Under the pieces are notes generated by a model. The model was given only the letters and a program-made list of their open reading frames with translations. It was not told where the DNA came from and ran no database searches. Position numbers and translations under genes: made by a program. From JALWSI01 sp964569095 [NCBI: uncultured Aquificales bacterium] (GTDB taxonomy: Bacteria; Thermosulfidibacterota; Thermosulfidibacteria; Thermosulfidibacterales), in contig CAZMTB010000009.1 of assembly GCA_964569095.1 (NCBI GenBank), positions 1 to 18,459 of the forward strand: DNA of 18,459 nt. The letters run 5' to 3'. How positions within the stretch are numbered: the stretch's first letter is position 1; each line of letters starts with the position of its first letter. Positions 6,529 to 14,900 of the stretch are shown one piece after another.

Positions 6529-8028
6529 TTGGACAGAGGCAGCGAGAGAAGACGCCTGGTGGTGGTATCGAACAGGCTTCCCGTCACCTTCAAGAAGATA
6601 GAAGGGGAATGGCAGATGGTTCCGGGCTCGGGTGGGCTGGTGACCGCCCTCTCTCCCGTGCTCAAGAACAGGGGAGGGGTGTGGATGGGATGGCCAGGGA
6701 TACCCGAGCAACCCGACCAGGAGAGGATATCGAGTCTCCTCGCAGGCCAACTCTCAACCTCGGGCTACCACCTCCACCCCGTCCTGCTCACACCGGAAGA
6801 GGTGAGGGACTTCTACTACGGCTTCTCCAACGAGGTGATCTGGCCCCTTTTTCATGACCTTCAGACCCGCTGCAGGTTCCTGCCTCGCTACTGGTACAGG
6901 TACCTGGAGGTGAACCGCAAGTTCGCCCAGCACATCAAAGAGATAAGCCGTCCCAAAGACTACATCTGGGTCCACGACTACCACCTGATTCACCTGGGTA
7001 GCTACCTGAAGGAGCTGGGAGTGAACAGGAGCATAGGCTTCTTCCTCCACATCCCCTTCCCTCCCTTGGACATCTTCCTGAAGCTACCCTGGCGAGACCA
7101 GGTGCTCAAGGCCATGCTTGACTACCAGCTCATCGGTTTCCAGACCCTGCGGGACAGGAGAAACTTTCTCACCTGCGTGAACCACCTCTTCAGGGGAGTA
7201 GAGGTGAAGGTGCAGGGACGGGGCCCCCTGGTGAACCTAAGGGTTGGGGAGAGGGAGGTGCTAGTGGGCAGCTTTCCCATAAGCATAGACTTCGATGCCT
7301 TCTCCTCTGGAGCCTCTTCCAAGAAGGTGGCAGACTGGGCGTGGTACATTCACGAGAACCTTCCCAACAAGCAGATACTTCTTGGAATAGACCGGCTCGA
7401 CTACACAAAGGGCATCCCTGAGAGGCTCGAGGCCTTCAGGGATGCCCTCTCCCGCTTCCCCGAACTGAGGGGCAAGGTGACCCTTGTACAGGTGGTGGTT
7501 CCCAGCCGGGAGGAGGTGGCAGAGTATCAGGAACTGAAAGGAGAGATAGAGCGACTGGTAGGAGAGATAAACGGGCAGTTCACCGGGTCGGGATGGGTGC
7601 CCATACACTACCTCTACCGCCACCTTGAGAGGGACGAGCTACTGGCCTACTACAGGGCCTCGGAGATCGCCTTGGTCACACCACTGAAAGACGGTATGAA
7701 CCTGGTGTGCAAGGAGTTCTGCGCCTGCGACGTGGACGAGAGGGGAGTGCTGATACTGAGTGAGTTTGCAGGGGCAGCTGCCCAGTTGCACAAACACTCC
7801 CTGGTGGTTAACCCCTACGACATCGAGGGAATGGCCAACGCCATAAAGAACGCCTTCGACATGCCCTACCAGGAACGCTCCCGGCGCATGCGCCGCCTCA
7901 GAGAGGGCATAAGAAAGAACAACATATTCAAGTGGGTCAATTCGTACCTCGAAGCCGCCTTCACCAAGAACCTCGACGACTTTCCAGAGATAGAACCCGA
8001 GGAGTACCTTCCCAAGATAGAGGTTTAG
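6529..8028 (+). CDS. otsA: Trehalose-6-phosphate synthase OtsA (GT20)
   Basis: Retaining GT-B enzyme of 499 residues joining an NDP-glucose and glucose-6-phosphate into trehalose-6-phosphate. Key blocks are all present: VVSNRLPV (R16), GSGGL (33-37), VWMGWPG (51-57), [15 protein letters not shown] (96-110), VHDYHL (D150), LHIPFPP (H174), DRLDYTKG (R289, K294), [11 protein letters not shown] (D388, E396) and ILSEFAGAA. These match the donor and acceptor residues known from E. coli OtsA. The start is TTG (6529-6531), with AGAGGTG (6515-6521) 7 bases ahead; the next in-frame starts would cut into the first strand. It ends the long plus-strand run. A promoter for the next gene follows within 100 bases, so otsA is probably the last gene of this operon. 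Confidence 0.95.
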   Translation: MDRGSERRRLVVVSNRLPVTFKKIEGEWQMVPGSGGLVTALSPVLKNRGGVWMGWPGIPEQPDQERISSLLAGQLSTSGYHLHPVLLTPEEVRDFYYGFSNEVIWPLFHDLQTRCRFLPRYWYRYLEVNRKFAQHIKEISRPKDYIWVHDYHLIHLGSYLKELGVNRSIGFFLHIPFPPLDIFLKLPWRDQVLKAMLDYQLIGFQTLRDRRNFLTCVNHLFRGVEVKVQGRGPLVNLRVGEREVLVGSFPISIDFDAFSSGASSKKVADWAWYIHENLPNKQILLGIDRLDYTKGIPERLEAFRDALSRFPELRGKVTLVQVVVPSREEVAEYQELKGEIERLVGEINGQFTGSGWVPIHYLYRHLERDELLAYYRASEIALVTPLKDGMNLVCKEFCACDVDERGVLILSEFAGAAAQLHKHSLVVNPYDIEGMANAIKNAFDMPYQERSRRMRRLREGIRKNNIFKWVNSYLEAAFTKNLDDFPEIEPEEYLPKIEV

Positions 8029-8059
8029 TTCACTGCCACACCTCAAAAGGCCCCCACCC

Positions 8060-8087
8060 TTGTATTCGGAATGGCAGAGCCTATAAT
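8060..8087 (+). promoter_or_regulatory. Sigma-70-type promoter upstream of htrA
   Basis: A perfect TATAAT -10 box lies at 8082-8087, with TTGTAT at 8060-8065 as a weaker -35 box after a 16-base spacer. Transcription would begin near 8094, about 30 bases before the htrA ATG. The -35 matches consensus only in its first three bases. I see no clear terminator between otsA and this site, so read-through from the trehalose operon is possible. Bases 8029-8059 hold nothing else recognisable. Confidence 0.6.
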
Positions 8088-8123
8088 GATTTGACAAACC
8101 ACAACAGAAGAGGAGGATCTACC

Positions 8124-9542
8124 ATGCGCGAGTCAGAGTTTCTCTCTGGGCAGAGGTCTTTCCGCAGACTGTTCGCCTGCGCAGTAGTGACGGTGCTCAT
8201 GCTCTCCGTAGCAGCCAGCGCCTGGGCAACGCTTCCCGATTTCGTGCCAATAGCAAAGAAGATGAACCCCACCGTGGTTAACATCTACACCACCCAGATC
8301 ATCGAGACCCCTGCAATGCCCTTTCCCCACGACGACATATTCAAATGGTTCTTCGGAGAGAACAACCCCTTTGGGCACTTCTTCAACATGCCGCGAAAGT
8401 TCAAGAAGCGGAGCCTCGGTTCGGGTTTCATAATAGACAAGAACGGGTACATACTCACCAACAACCACGTGGTTGAAAAGGCCAGCGAGATAAAGGTGAA
8501 GCTATTCGACGGCACCACCTACAAGGCCAAGGTGGTGGGCAAAGACCCCAAGACCGACGTGGCCCTCATCAAGATAGACCCCAAGGGCAAGGAGCTCCAC
8601 GTGGCAGAGCTGGGAGACTCGGATGCGCTCCAGATAGGGGAGTGGGTGCTCGCCATAGGAAACCCCTTCGGCCTCAGTTACACGGTGACCGCCGGCATAG
8701 TTAGCGCCAAGGGAAGAGTGATAGGTGAAGGACCCTACGACAACTTCATCCAAACGGACGCCTCCATAAACCCGGGTAATAGCGGTGGCCCCCTGGTGAA
8801 CATGAAGGGGCAAGTGGTGGGCATAAACAGCGCCATAATAGCCCGGGCCCAGGGGATAGGTTTCGCCATACCAATAAACATGGTTAAGGCATTGCTCCCC
8901 CAGTTGCGCACCAAGGGCAAGGTGGTACGCGGGTGGCTGGGAGTGACCGTTCAGCCCCTGACCGACGCCTTGGCCAAGGCCCTCAAGGTGCCTGACAAGA
9001 AGGGTGCCCTCGTCTCCGAGGTGATGAAGGACAGCCCCGCCGAGAAGGGCGGTCTCAAGGCCCAGGACGTCATAGTGGAGTTCAACGGCAAGCCCGTGAA
9101 GAGCGGAAGGGACCTCTCAATAATGGTAGCGGCAACCAGACCGGGCACAAAGGTCACCATGAAGGTGATCCGCAACGGCAAGCCCAAGCTGATAAAGATG
9201 AGGGTAGGAACCATGCCCGACAACGTAGAGGCCGGAATGGTGACGGGGGGTGGCGAGAAGACCGCGAAGAAGCTGGGCATGACCGTAACCGATCTTCCAC
9301 CCGAGGTGGCCTCACGCTTGGGCATAAATAGCGGAGTCTACGTGGCAGAGCTGGATCCCACGAGACCGGCTGCAGACGCCGGGATCCAGCAGGGAGACGT
9401 GATAGTGGAGGTGAACCGCCACAAGGTGAAGAACGTAAGGGACTTCAACCGCATCGTCTCCAGGATACGGAAGGGTGCGTACATAACCCTACTGGTGAAG
9501 AGGAGGTTCGGCTCCCTTTACGTGGCAATGCCAATGCCGTAG
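8124..9542 (+). CDS. htrA: Periplasmic HtrA/Do-family serine protease with two PDZ domains
   Basis: Trypsin-like protease/chaperone of the DegP/DegQ type, 472 residues, for quality control of envelope proteins. A signal peptide spans residues 1-35, with basic residues, a hydrophobic stretch and an A-x-A-type cleavage site in ASAWA. The protease domain has the triad H115 (NNHVV), D145 (KTDVALI) and S220 (GNSGGPLV), with the LGSGFIID strand before it. PDZ1 covers roughly residues 268-360 and PDZ2 382-465. An aromatic-rich loop (FKWFFGENNPFGHFF) near residues 73-87 matches the LA loop of oligomeric DegP proteins. I chose ATG 8124 because AGGAGG (8111-8116) is 7 bases upstream and the signal peptide starts there; the reading frame stays open upstream into otsA only by chance. 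A promoter at 8060-8087 serves it. Confidence 0.95.
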   Translation: MRESEFLSGQRSFRRLFACAVVTVLMLSVAASAWATLPDFVPIAKKMNPTVVNIYTTQIIETPAMPFPHDDIFKWFFGENNPFGHFFNMPRKFKKRSLGSGFIIDKNGYILTNNHVVEKASEIKVKLFDGTTYKAKVVGKDPKTDVALIKIDPKGKELHVAELGDSDALQIGEWVLAIGNPFGLSYTVTAGIVSAKGRVIGEGPYDNFIQTDASINPGNSGGPLVNMKGQVVGINSAIIARAQGIGFAIPINMVKALLPQLRTKGKVVRGWLGVTVQPLTDALAKALKVPDKKGALVSEVMKDSPAEKGGLKAQDVIVEFNGKPVKSGRDLSIMVAATRPGTKVTMKVIRNGKPKLIKMRVGTMPDNVEAGMVTGGGEKTAKKLGMTVTDLPPEVASRLGINSGVYVAELDPTRPAADAGIQQGDVIVEVNRHKVKNVRDFNRIVSRIRKGAYITLLVKRRFGSLYVAMPMP

Positions 9543-9583
9543 ATTGAGGGTAGCACACCAAGCGCACAAAGGAGGGTGATAGC

Positions 9584-10264
9584 ATGAAGGTAACGTTTCT
9601 GGGTCACGCCTGTTTTATGGTTGAGGGAGGAGGAAAGAGCGTCATCATAGATCCCTTCCTCACCGACAACCCAGTGGCCAAGGCCAAGCCCGAGGAGATA
9701 AAGGTTGACGCCGTTCTCCTCATCCACGGCCACGGTGACCACTTGGGGGACGCCGTGCAGATCGCCAAAAACAACGACGCTCTCATCGTGGCTCCCTTTG
9801 AACTTGCAAACTTCTGCGGGGGCCAAGGCGCCCAGGTGCACCCCATGCACATCGGAGGCGACTACAACTTCGACTTCGGATGGGTGAAGCTAACCCCTGC
9901 CCTCCACGGCTCCGCCTACGTGGACGACAGCGGAGTAGTCTACACCGGCAACCCGTGTGGATTCCTCGTGAAGATGGAGGGCAAAACCGTCTACCACGCA
10001 GGCGACACCGGACTGTCCGCAGAGATGGAGGTGATAGGTCGCACCAACCAGATAGACCTGGCCCTGCTTCCCATAGGAAGCAACTTCACCATGGGCCCAG
10101 AGGACGCCGCAGAGGCGGTGAAGATGCTAAAGTGCAAGACGGTCATACCCATGCACTACAAGACCTGGCCTCTGATAGACAAGGACCCCCACCAGTTCTG
10201 CAAGCTGGTTGGGGAGACCGCCAAGTGCGTGGTGCTCGAGGTAGGAGAGAGCTACGAGTTTTAA
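9584..10264 (+). CDS. UPF0173 family metal-dependent hydrolase (metallo-beta-lactamase fold)
   Basis: Cytoplasmic protein of 226 residues, full length for UPF0173 (UlaG-like branch of the metallo-beta-lactamase superfamily). The metal site HGHGDH is at residues 48-53 (H48, H50, D52, H53). Further ligand candidates are H108 (ALHGS), D141 in YHAGDTG and H191 in IPMHYKTWP. The start MKVTFLGHACF followed by IIDPFLTDNP is typical of the family. The natural substrate is not known; a phosphodiester or lactone hydrolase is possible. AAAGGAGG (9568-9575) stands 8 bases ahead of the ATG. It follows htrA by 41 bases without a visible terminator and is probably co-transcribed with it. A strong hairpin follows directly after its stop codon. 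Confidence 0.92.
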   Translation: MKVTFLGHACFMVEGGGKSVIIDPFLTDNPVAKAKPEEIKVDAVLLIHGHGDHLGDAVQIAKNNDALIVAPFELANFCGGQGAQVHPMHIGGDYNFDFGWVKLTPALHGSAYVDDSGVVYTGNPCGFLVKMEGKTVYHAGDTGLSAEMEVIGRTNQIDLALLPIGSNFTMGPEDAAEAVKMLKCKTVIPMHYKTWPLIDKDPHQFCKLVGETAKCVVLEVGESYEF

Positions 10265-10271
10265 ATAGCCC

Positions 10272-10293
10272 GGGGAGGGGGTGACCCCTCCCC
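10272..10293 (+). terminator. GC hairpin with GTGA loop after UPF0173 gene
   Basis: GGGGAGGGG (10272-10280) and CCCCTCCCC (10285-10293) form a perfect 9-bp stem closed by the four-base loop GTGA, a GNRA-class tetraloop in RNA. It starts 8 bases after the stop codon. The following bases (ACTTCCCCAAC) lack a run of T, so classical intrinsic termination would be weak. It may be a poor terminator or a 3'-end mRNA stabiliser that also separates expression from the HAD gene. Confidence 0.55.
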
Positions 10294-10323
10294 ACTTCCC
10301 CAACAAGAGGAGACCCCGCCCCC

Positions 10324-11130
10324 GTGTCCCTGATCCAGTCGATAAAGCTGTTCGCCTTCGACTTAGACGGTGTCATCTACCTGGGAGAACGGGTCCTACC
10401 GGGGGCCCCAGAGGTGGTCAGGGAACTGCAAAAGAGGGGGAAAGAGGTCTTCTTCGTCACCAACAGCACCCTTTTTCACCGCCGGTTTTACGCCCAGAGG
10501 CTTCAGTCCATGGGCATTGAGACGGAGCCAGAGAGAATCATCACCGCAGCTTACGCAACCGCGTGGCACCTCTCGGAGAACGGCCACAAGGGCAAAAGGG
10601 TGTTCGTCTTCGGGGAGGCGGGATTGAAGGAAGAGATGGCCCACCTCGACCTTCGCTACCTGTCTGAAGAAGACGACGAGCCCAGTGAGATCGTGGTGGT
10701 AGGCCTGGACCGCCAAATGACCTACCGGAAACTCTGCAAGGCCGCCTCTGACATCGCAGCGGGAGCAGAGTTCATTGGCGTAAACAACGACGGCGTATGG
10801 CCCGTAGAGAGGGGGATCCGACCTGGCGTGGGATCCTTCGTGGCGGCCCTGGAGACCGCCACCGGGAGAAAGGCCCACATCGTGGGCAAGCCCAACACCA
10901 AGATGCTACAGATCGCCATGGAGAAGGGTCAGGCCGCTCCCCGCGAGACCATGATGGTGGGAGACAAGCCCGACAGCGACATCATCATGGGCAGAATGGT
11001 AGGTGCCCACACCGCCCTCGTGCTAACGGGGCTAACTGGCCCAGAAGACCTCGCCTCCCTTAGCCCGCAAGAGAGGCCCGAGCTGGTGGCAAGGGACATG
11101 CACCACCTGGCAGAGCTATTGGGAATCTGA
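10324..11130 (+). CDS. HAD-IIA family phosphatase (NagD/phosphoglycolate-phosphatase-like)
   Basis: Soluble HAD hydrolase of 268 residues with the class IIA cap. Motif I is FDLDGVIY (nucleophile D13, acid D15), motif II is TNST (T46-N47-S48), motif III is the Lys of GKPNT (K189), and motif IV is GDKPDSDI (D214, D219). The segment GVNNDGVWP and a cap domain between residues about 80 and 185 are as expected. Family members act on p-nitrophenyl phosphate, 2-phosphoglycolate, glycerol phosphate or sugar phosphates; the sequence does not decide between them. The start is GTG 10324 with AGAGGAG (10306-10312), a slightly long 11 bases away; no better start lies inside. It sits 59 bases after the UPF0173 gene, past the hairpin. 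Confidence 0.9.
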   Translation: MSLIQSIKLFAFDLDGVIYLGERVLPGAPEVVRELQKRGKEVFFVTNSTLFHRRFYAQRLQSMGIETEPERIITAAYATAWHLSENGHKGKRVFVFGEAGLKEEMAHLDLRYLSEEDDEPSEIVVVGLDRQMTYRKLCKAASDIAAGAEFIGVNNDGVWPVERGIRPGVGSFVAALETATGRKAHIVGKPNTKMLQIAMEKGQAAPRETMMVGDKPDSDIIMGRMVGAHTALVLTGLTGPEDLASLSPQERPELVARDMHHLAELLGI

Positions 11131-11307
11131 TCGGACAAAGCACAGGTTACCAGGAACAACCGGCCACCTCTTCGAAAATCGAGACACGTCTTCGTCGCTG
11201 AGCCCTTTCTCCTCCACCCCATCAGTTTAGCTTGCATAAAGAAGGGGAGAGTCTCGTAAAATAGAGGCTCCCTTCTAGCGTATTATTAGGGGAAAGGAGG
11301 ACGAGAG
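11131..11307 (+). other. Non-coding gap upstream of the phosphatase gene
   Basis: This 177-base gap is the longest gene-free stretch in the window. It holds a possible weak promoter (TTGCAT 11232-11237, TAAAAT 11257-11262, but with a long 19-base spacer). An imperfect hairpin pairs GAAGGGGAG (11241-11249) with CTCCCTTC (11268-11275), with one bulged G, and an inner CTC/GAG pairing spans the -10-like sequence. A strong ribosome site AAAGGAGG (11293-11300) lies at the right end. The sequence CGAGAC at 11180-11185 could pair with GTCTCG at 11251-11256, so alternative folds of a leader RNA are conceivable. No small ORF with good features was found. Confidence 0.35.
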
Positions 11308-11880
11308 ATGATGGGCAAAAGAGAGAAACTGTGGAGGGTGATTGATGTGACCCCCAATCTCTACTCGACGGGTGGAGAGAGCTGCAGAGAGGTAAAGGGA
11401 ATAGAGGCCAGGGGGAGACTGCTCTTGAGGAGTATGCCGGGGATGGGAGAGGACTTTGGGCACGCCATGGCGGAGATACTCTCGCACCAGGTGGAGAAGG
11501 TTGTAAGGCTAACCCCCATGGGCGAGGTGAGTGGCTGGGCTCCGCTCTACGCAGAGGCGATAGAGAGCAACAGCCTGCCCTGGGACGAGATCGCCTTTCC
11601 GGTAGAAGACTTCGAGGCTCCACAATACACGGTTGAGTTTCTCGACCTGGTGGAAAAGATAGCCCACTGGCTAAAGGAGGGAAGAAACGTTCTCATCCAC
11701 TGCCAGGGGGGAAGGGGGCGCACGGGCACCCTGGCCATCTGCGTGCTAATGGCCCTGGGACACACCGAGGAAGAGGCCATCAATCTGGTGAAAGATGCGG
11801 GTTCGTGTCCCGAGTCACTGGAGCAGTGGAGGCTGGTGGGAAAGTTGGGGCACCGGTTCAAGATGAGCAGGGGACATTGA
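11308..11880 (+). CDS. Dual-specificity/tyrosine-type protein phosphatase
   Basis: Cytoplasmic protein of 190 residues with the cysteine-phosphatase P-loop HCQGGRGRTG: nucleophile C132, phosphate-binding R138, following T139, a C-x5-R signature. D101 in FPVEDFEAP is placed like the general acid of dual-specificity and CDKN3/KAP-type phosphatases, about 31 residues before the cysteine. The N-terminal part (VIDVTPNLYSTGG) resembles the opening strand of the fold. Its substrate could be a phosphoprotein, phosphoinositide or other phosphomonoester; nothing here decides. ATG 11308 has AAAGGAGG 7 bases upstream; a second ATG follows at once. It has its own 177-base leader and converges on flgL with only 32 bases between the stops. 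Confidence 0.85.
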   Translation: MMGKREKLWRVIDVTPNLYSTGGESCREVKGIEARGRLLLRSMPGMGEDFGHAMAEILSHQVEKVVRLTPMGEVSGWAPLYAEAIESNSLPWDEIAFPVEDFEAPQYTVEFLDLVEKIAHWLKEGRNVLIHCQGGRGRTGTLAICVLMALGHTEEEAINLVKDAGSCPESLEQWRLVGKLGHRFKMSRGH

Positions 11881-11912
11881 AGGCAGAGCCCGCTCCTACC
11901 CGGTGGCGGCCA

Positions 11913-14900
11913 CTAAATAAAGTCGAGTATCGAGATGTTGAACAGCCTCGTTCCCGCCGCCAGGGCCGCCCTGTAGGCGTTCTCGGCCTGCTGAAGGTTT
12001 GATACCGCCTCCGATATGTCTATCTCTTCGGTGTTGGCCAGCTTATCCTTCTGGTTCAGTTTGAACTTGTCGTAGCGGTCCTCCGCAAGCTTCATCCGGT
12101 TAACCCATGTGCCTATCCTGCTGTGATTCCTGGTGATCTGGTCAGAGGCCTCGTTGGCCCGACCAACCTCCTCCTCTGCCCCCTTTCCCACCTTCATGGT
12201 GAAGGTGTTGTCGCTGACCACGATGGCACCGGCAGAGAACTTCAGGTACACCCCGTCTCGAATGTAGTAGTCCTTGTCTGGTTCTTCCGCCACAAAGCGC
12301 TTCACCACCCTTCCCCCTGCATCCCTCACGGTCACCTGCAGGGGACGGTGGTTGTTAGAGTAGAAGGGTATAACCTGCTCTCCGTCGTCGAAGGGAATAT
12401 CTATCGGCAACTCCACCTTGGAACCTCCCACGTTGTTAATGGGACCGTTGAGCACCGTCCCCTCTGCAAGGGTGGTTCCAGCCGTGTAGGTGGTCCCTCC
12501 GGCAGAGATGGTAGAAGGCAAGGTGTAGTCGCTTCCAAGGGTGACGGCAGAGGTATAGGTTCCCCCGGCGGAGATGGAGACGTAATCGTGCATGGTGACC
12601 ACGTCCGAGGGGGTTAAAGGATCCACCTGAATGGTCCACGTGGTGTTGTAGTTCCCCCTGAACTGGCCAGTGGTCATGGGAATGGCGGTACCCTTCCACG
12701 ACGATGGCATTCCAACGGTCCTCTGACCGATGTCGTTCTCCATGGCGTCCTTCAGGTCCTTGATCATGTCAAACACGTCAACGCCACCCCCGGCACGCTC
12801 CACGTGGAAGGTTCCAAACTGGGGACCTGTGTACCCTTCGCCGGGAAGGATGGTGGCGGACAACTTGCTGGGACCACCAATGTTATCCCTCAGCTTTATC
12901 CTGCCGTCCTCCATCCAGGCCTTAACGTTGTACCGGTAGGCCTCTTCCAGCTTGTTCAGCAGGTCCTTTATGGTGTCTTGCACAGAGTCAACCTCACCGT
13001 TGCGGGAGCGTGGGAATACCGACTCCAGGCCGGCGGTGTCGAGTCCGGTCATGGAGAAGTCACTCTTGTCATCGGCGGGTCTCCCCGTGGATTTTATGGT
13101 TATCTTCCCAAGACCGTTGGTTCTGGCCTCAAAGTCATCCCATCCTGCAAGGGAGGCAGCGTGGTTGATGTCCCAGGCCAGGGAGAGGGCGTTAAACTCG
13201 GGCGAGGCACTGCCATCGGTGGTGGATATGGTGACGGAGGCCGACTGGGGAGCAAACCCCATGAGGTAAAGAGGAGAACTCGTTCCCACGGCAGTGGTGG
13301 TCATGGTGAAACTACCGGAAGCGGCCCGGTTGAATAGCCTGTATCCCTCTTGGCCCTCCCACACCATGCCAACGGGGGGTAGGGTGGTTCCACCCGCCCA
13401 GTTGGCGGCGTCGTTCCACTCCCTTGCCAGATCGTCAACGCTGGTGACCTCGCTCGCGGTTGTGAAGGTGTAGGTGGTTCCGCCTGCGCTCACCATGATC
13501 GTGGTGCCAGCGGAGATGGGTTTGAAGAACCTCGCCTCAACGGTGTCCAGGGTGTATGCCCCAGGATGGGTGGCAGAAACACTCACGGTTATTGAGGCAC
13601 TACGGGTGAGGGTGAAAGAGGCAGATGCCCTGTTTCCCTGCATGAAGGTTCCCTCTACCTTGTCTGCAACGGTGTAAATGTTCTCCCTGCCCTCGTCGTA
13701 AAGAACGCCGTCCGAGGGTATTCCCAGGGCCTCTGCCACGTCACTCCCTATGCCAAGTGTGACATTTGCAGAGAGAACGTGGGTGCCCCTGGTGGTATCT
13801 ATTGTGGTGCCGGCGGTGAGGGTTATGGAGCCGCTAACCGCTTCCACTGCCACCGATTGGGGCCCGGCATCAACCACCTCCCAGGCCAGGGTGTCACCGT
13901 AGGTCTTCACGGTGATCTTGCCCCTCAGATCGGGATCCTCGTCTATCCTCGCCTGGATCTCCGAGGCCACGTCTTCAGGGCTATCGTAGGGATGAAGCGA
14001 GATCCTGATGGCGTGCTCGGTTGCCGCAGCGGTGTCGTGTATGTTGTTGTCGTAGTAGATCTTGAAGGTGGCGGAGGCCAAGGAGCTGGCCGGCTGTCTG
14101 GTGACCCATTCGTCGGAGACCTCCTCCCCAATAATGGAAGAGAGGCTGCTCTTAACCTGCGAGACCCGGTTGCCCAGCCGGTCCAACGCAACGGCGTCCA
14201 CACCAACGGCCTTCGCCCTTCCAAGGCTGCTTCCCGACCGGTCAACCCCCTTTATCTCCAAGGTGGCACTGGTGGAGACGCCTATGCTGCTCCACGGGGT
14301 AGCCTCGGTGGCGTCCTCTATTGCCACGGCCGCACCTATCTTGCGATGCATGGGCTTGAAGAGACCCTCTCCCGACAGGTTCACGGGAACGAAGCTGTGA
14401 AAGCCTATCTGGGTCTCTATTGTCTGGTCGTTGCCCCTGTAACTCACGAACCCCCCCTGGGAGAAGTCGATGGAGTACTCCACCGTCTCTCCCTCTTTCA
14501 AGAAGGAGGCATCCACGTTGTCCAGGTCTATCTTGAGACCCCGCCCCGTATCTATCACCGCGCTGAACCTCTCGGTGCCAGAGGCGGTGTTCTTGGACAG
14601 CTTCACCCTTCCCCTGTCGTGCAGCACGTTGTAGGTGGTGTGGGACTCATCGTAGCTGTTGGCGTCAACCTGAACCCTGTTGCCCTCCACGTCCCTCAAC
14701 CAGTAGACGATCGAGTCTCCCTCTCTCCTCATGAAGAGGGTGTACTTGCCGGTGTCCAGGGAGTAGAGGTCGTCGAAGGGGTCCGTAGACTCCAGGTTCA
14801 ACCCGGGGGGAAGACCAAGGGCCTCAACGTTGCCGTTCTGGGAGTCCACGAAGGGGGCCTCGTCGGTGTTGCTTCCCCCGAATATGTACCGGTTCATCAC

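Noticed and set aside
7932-8123. N-terminal extension of HtrA into otsA
   Set aside because: The extension would bury the signal peptide, lies across the promoter at 8060-8087 and ignores the AGGAGG before ATG 8124.
11881-11912. Shared bidirectional terminator between the phosphatase gene and flgL
   Set aside because: Only a tiny GTGG/CCAC stem with a three-base loop is visible and there is no suitable T-run on either strand, so I did not list it as a feature.
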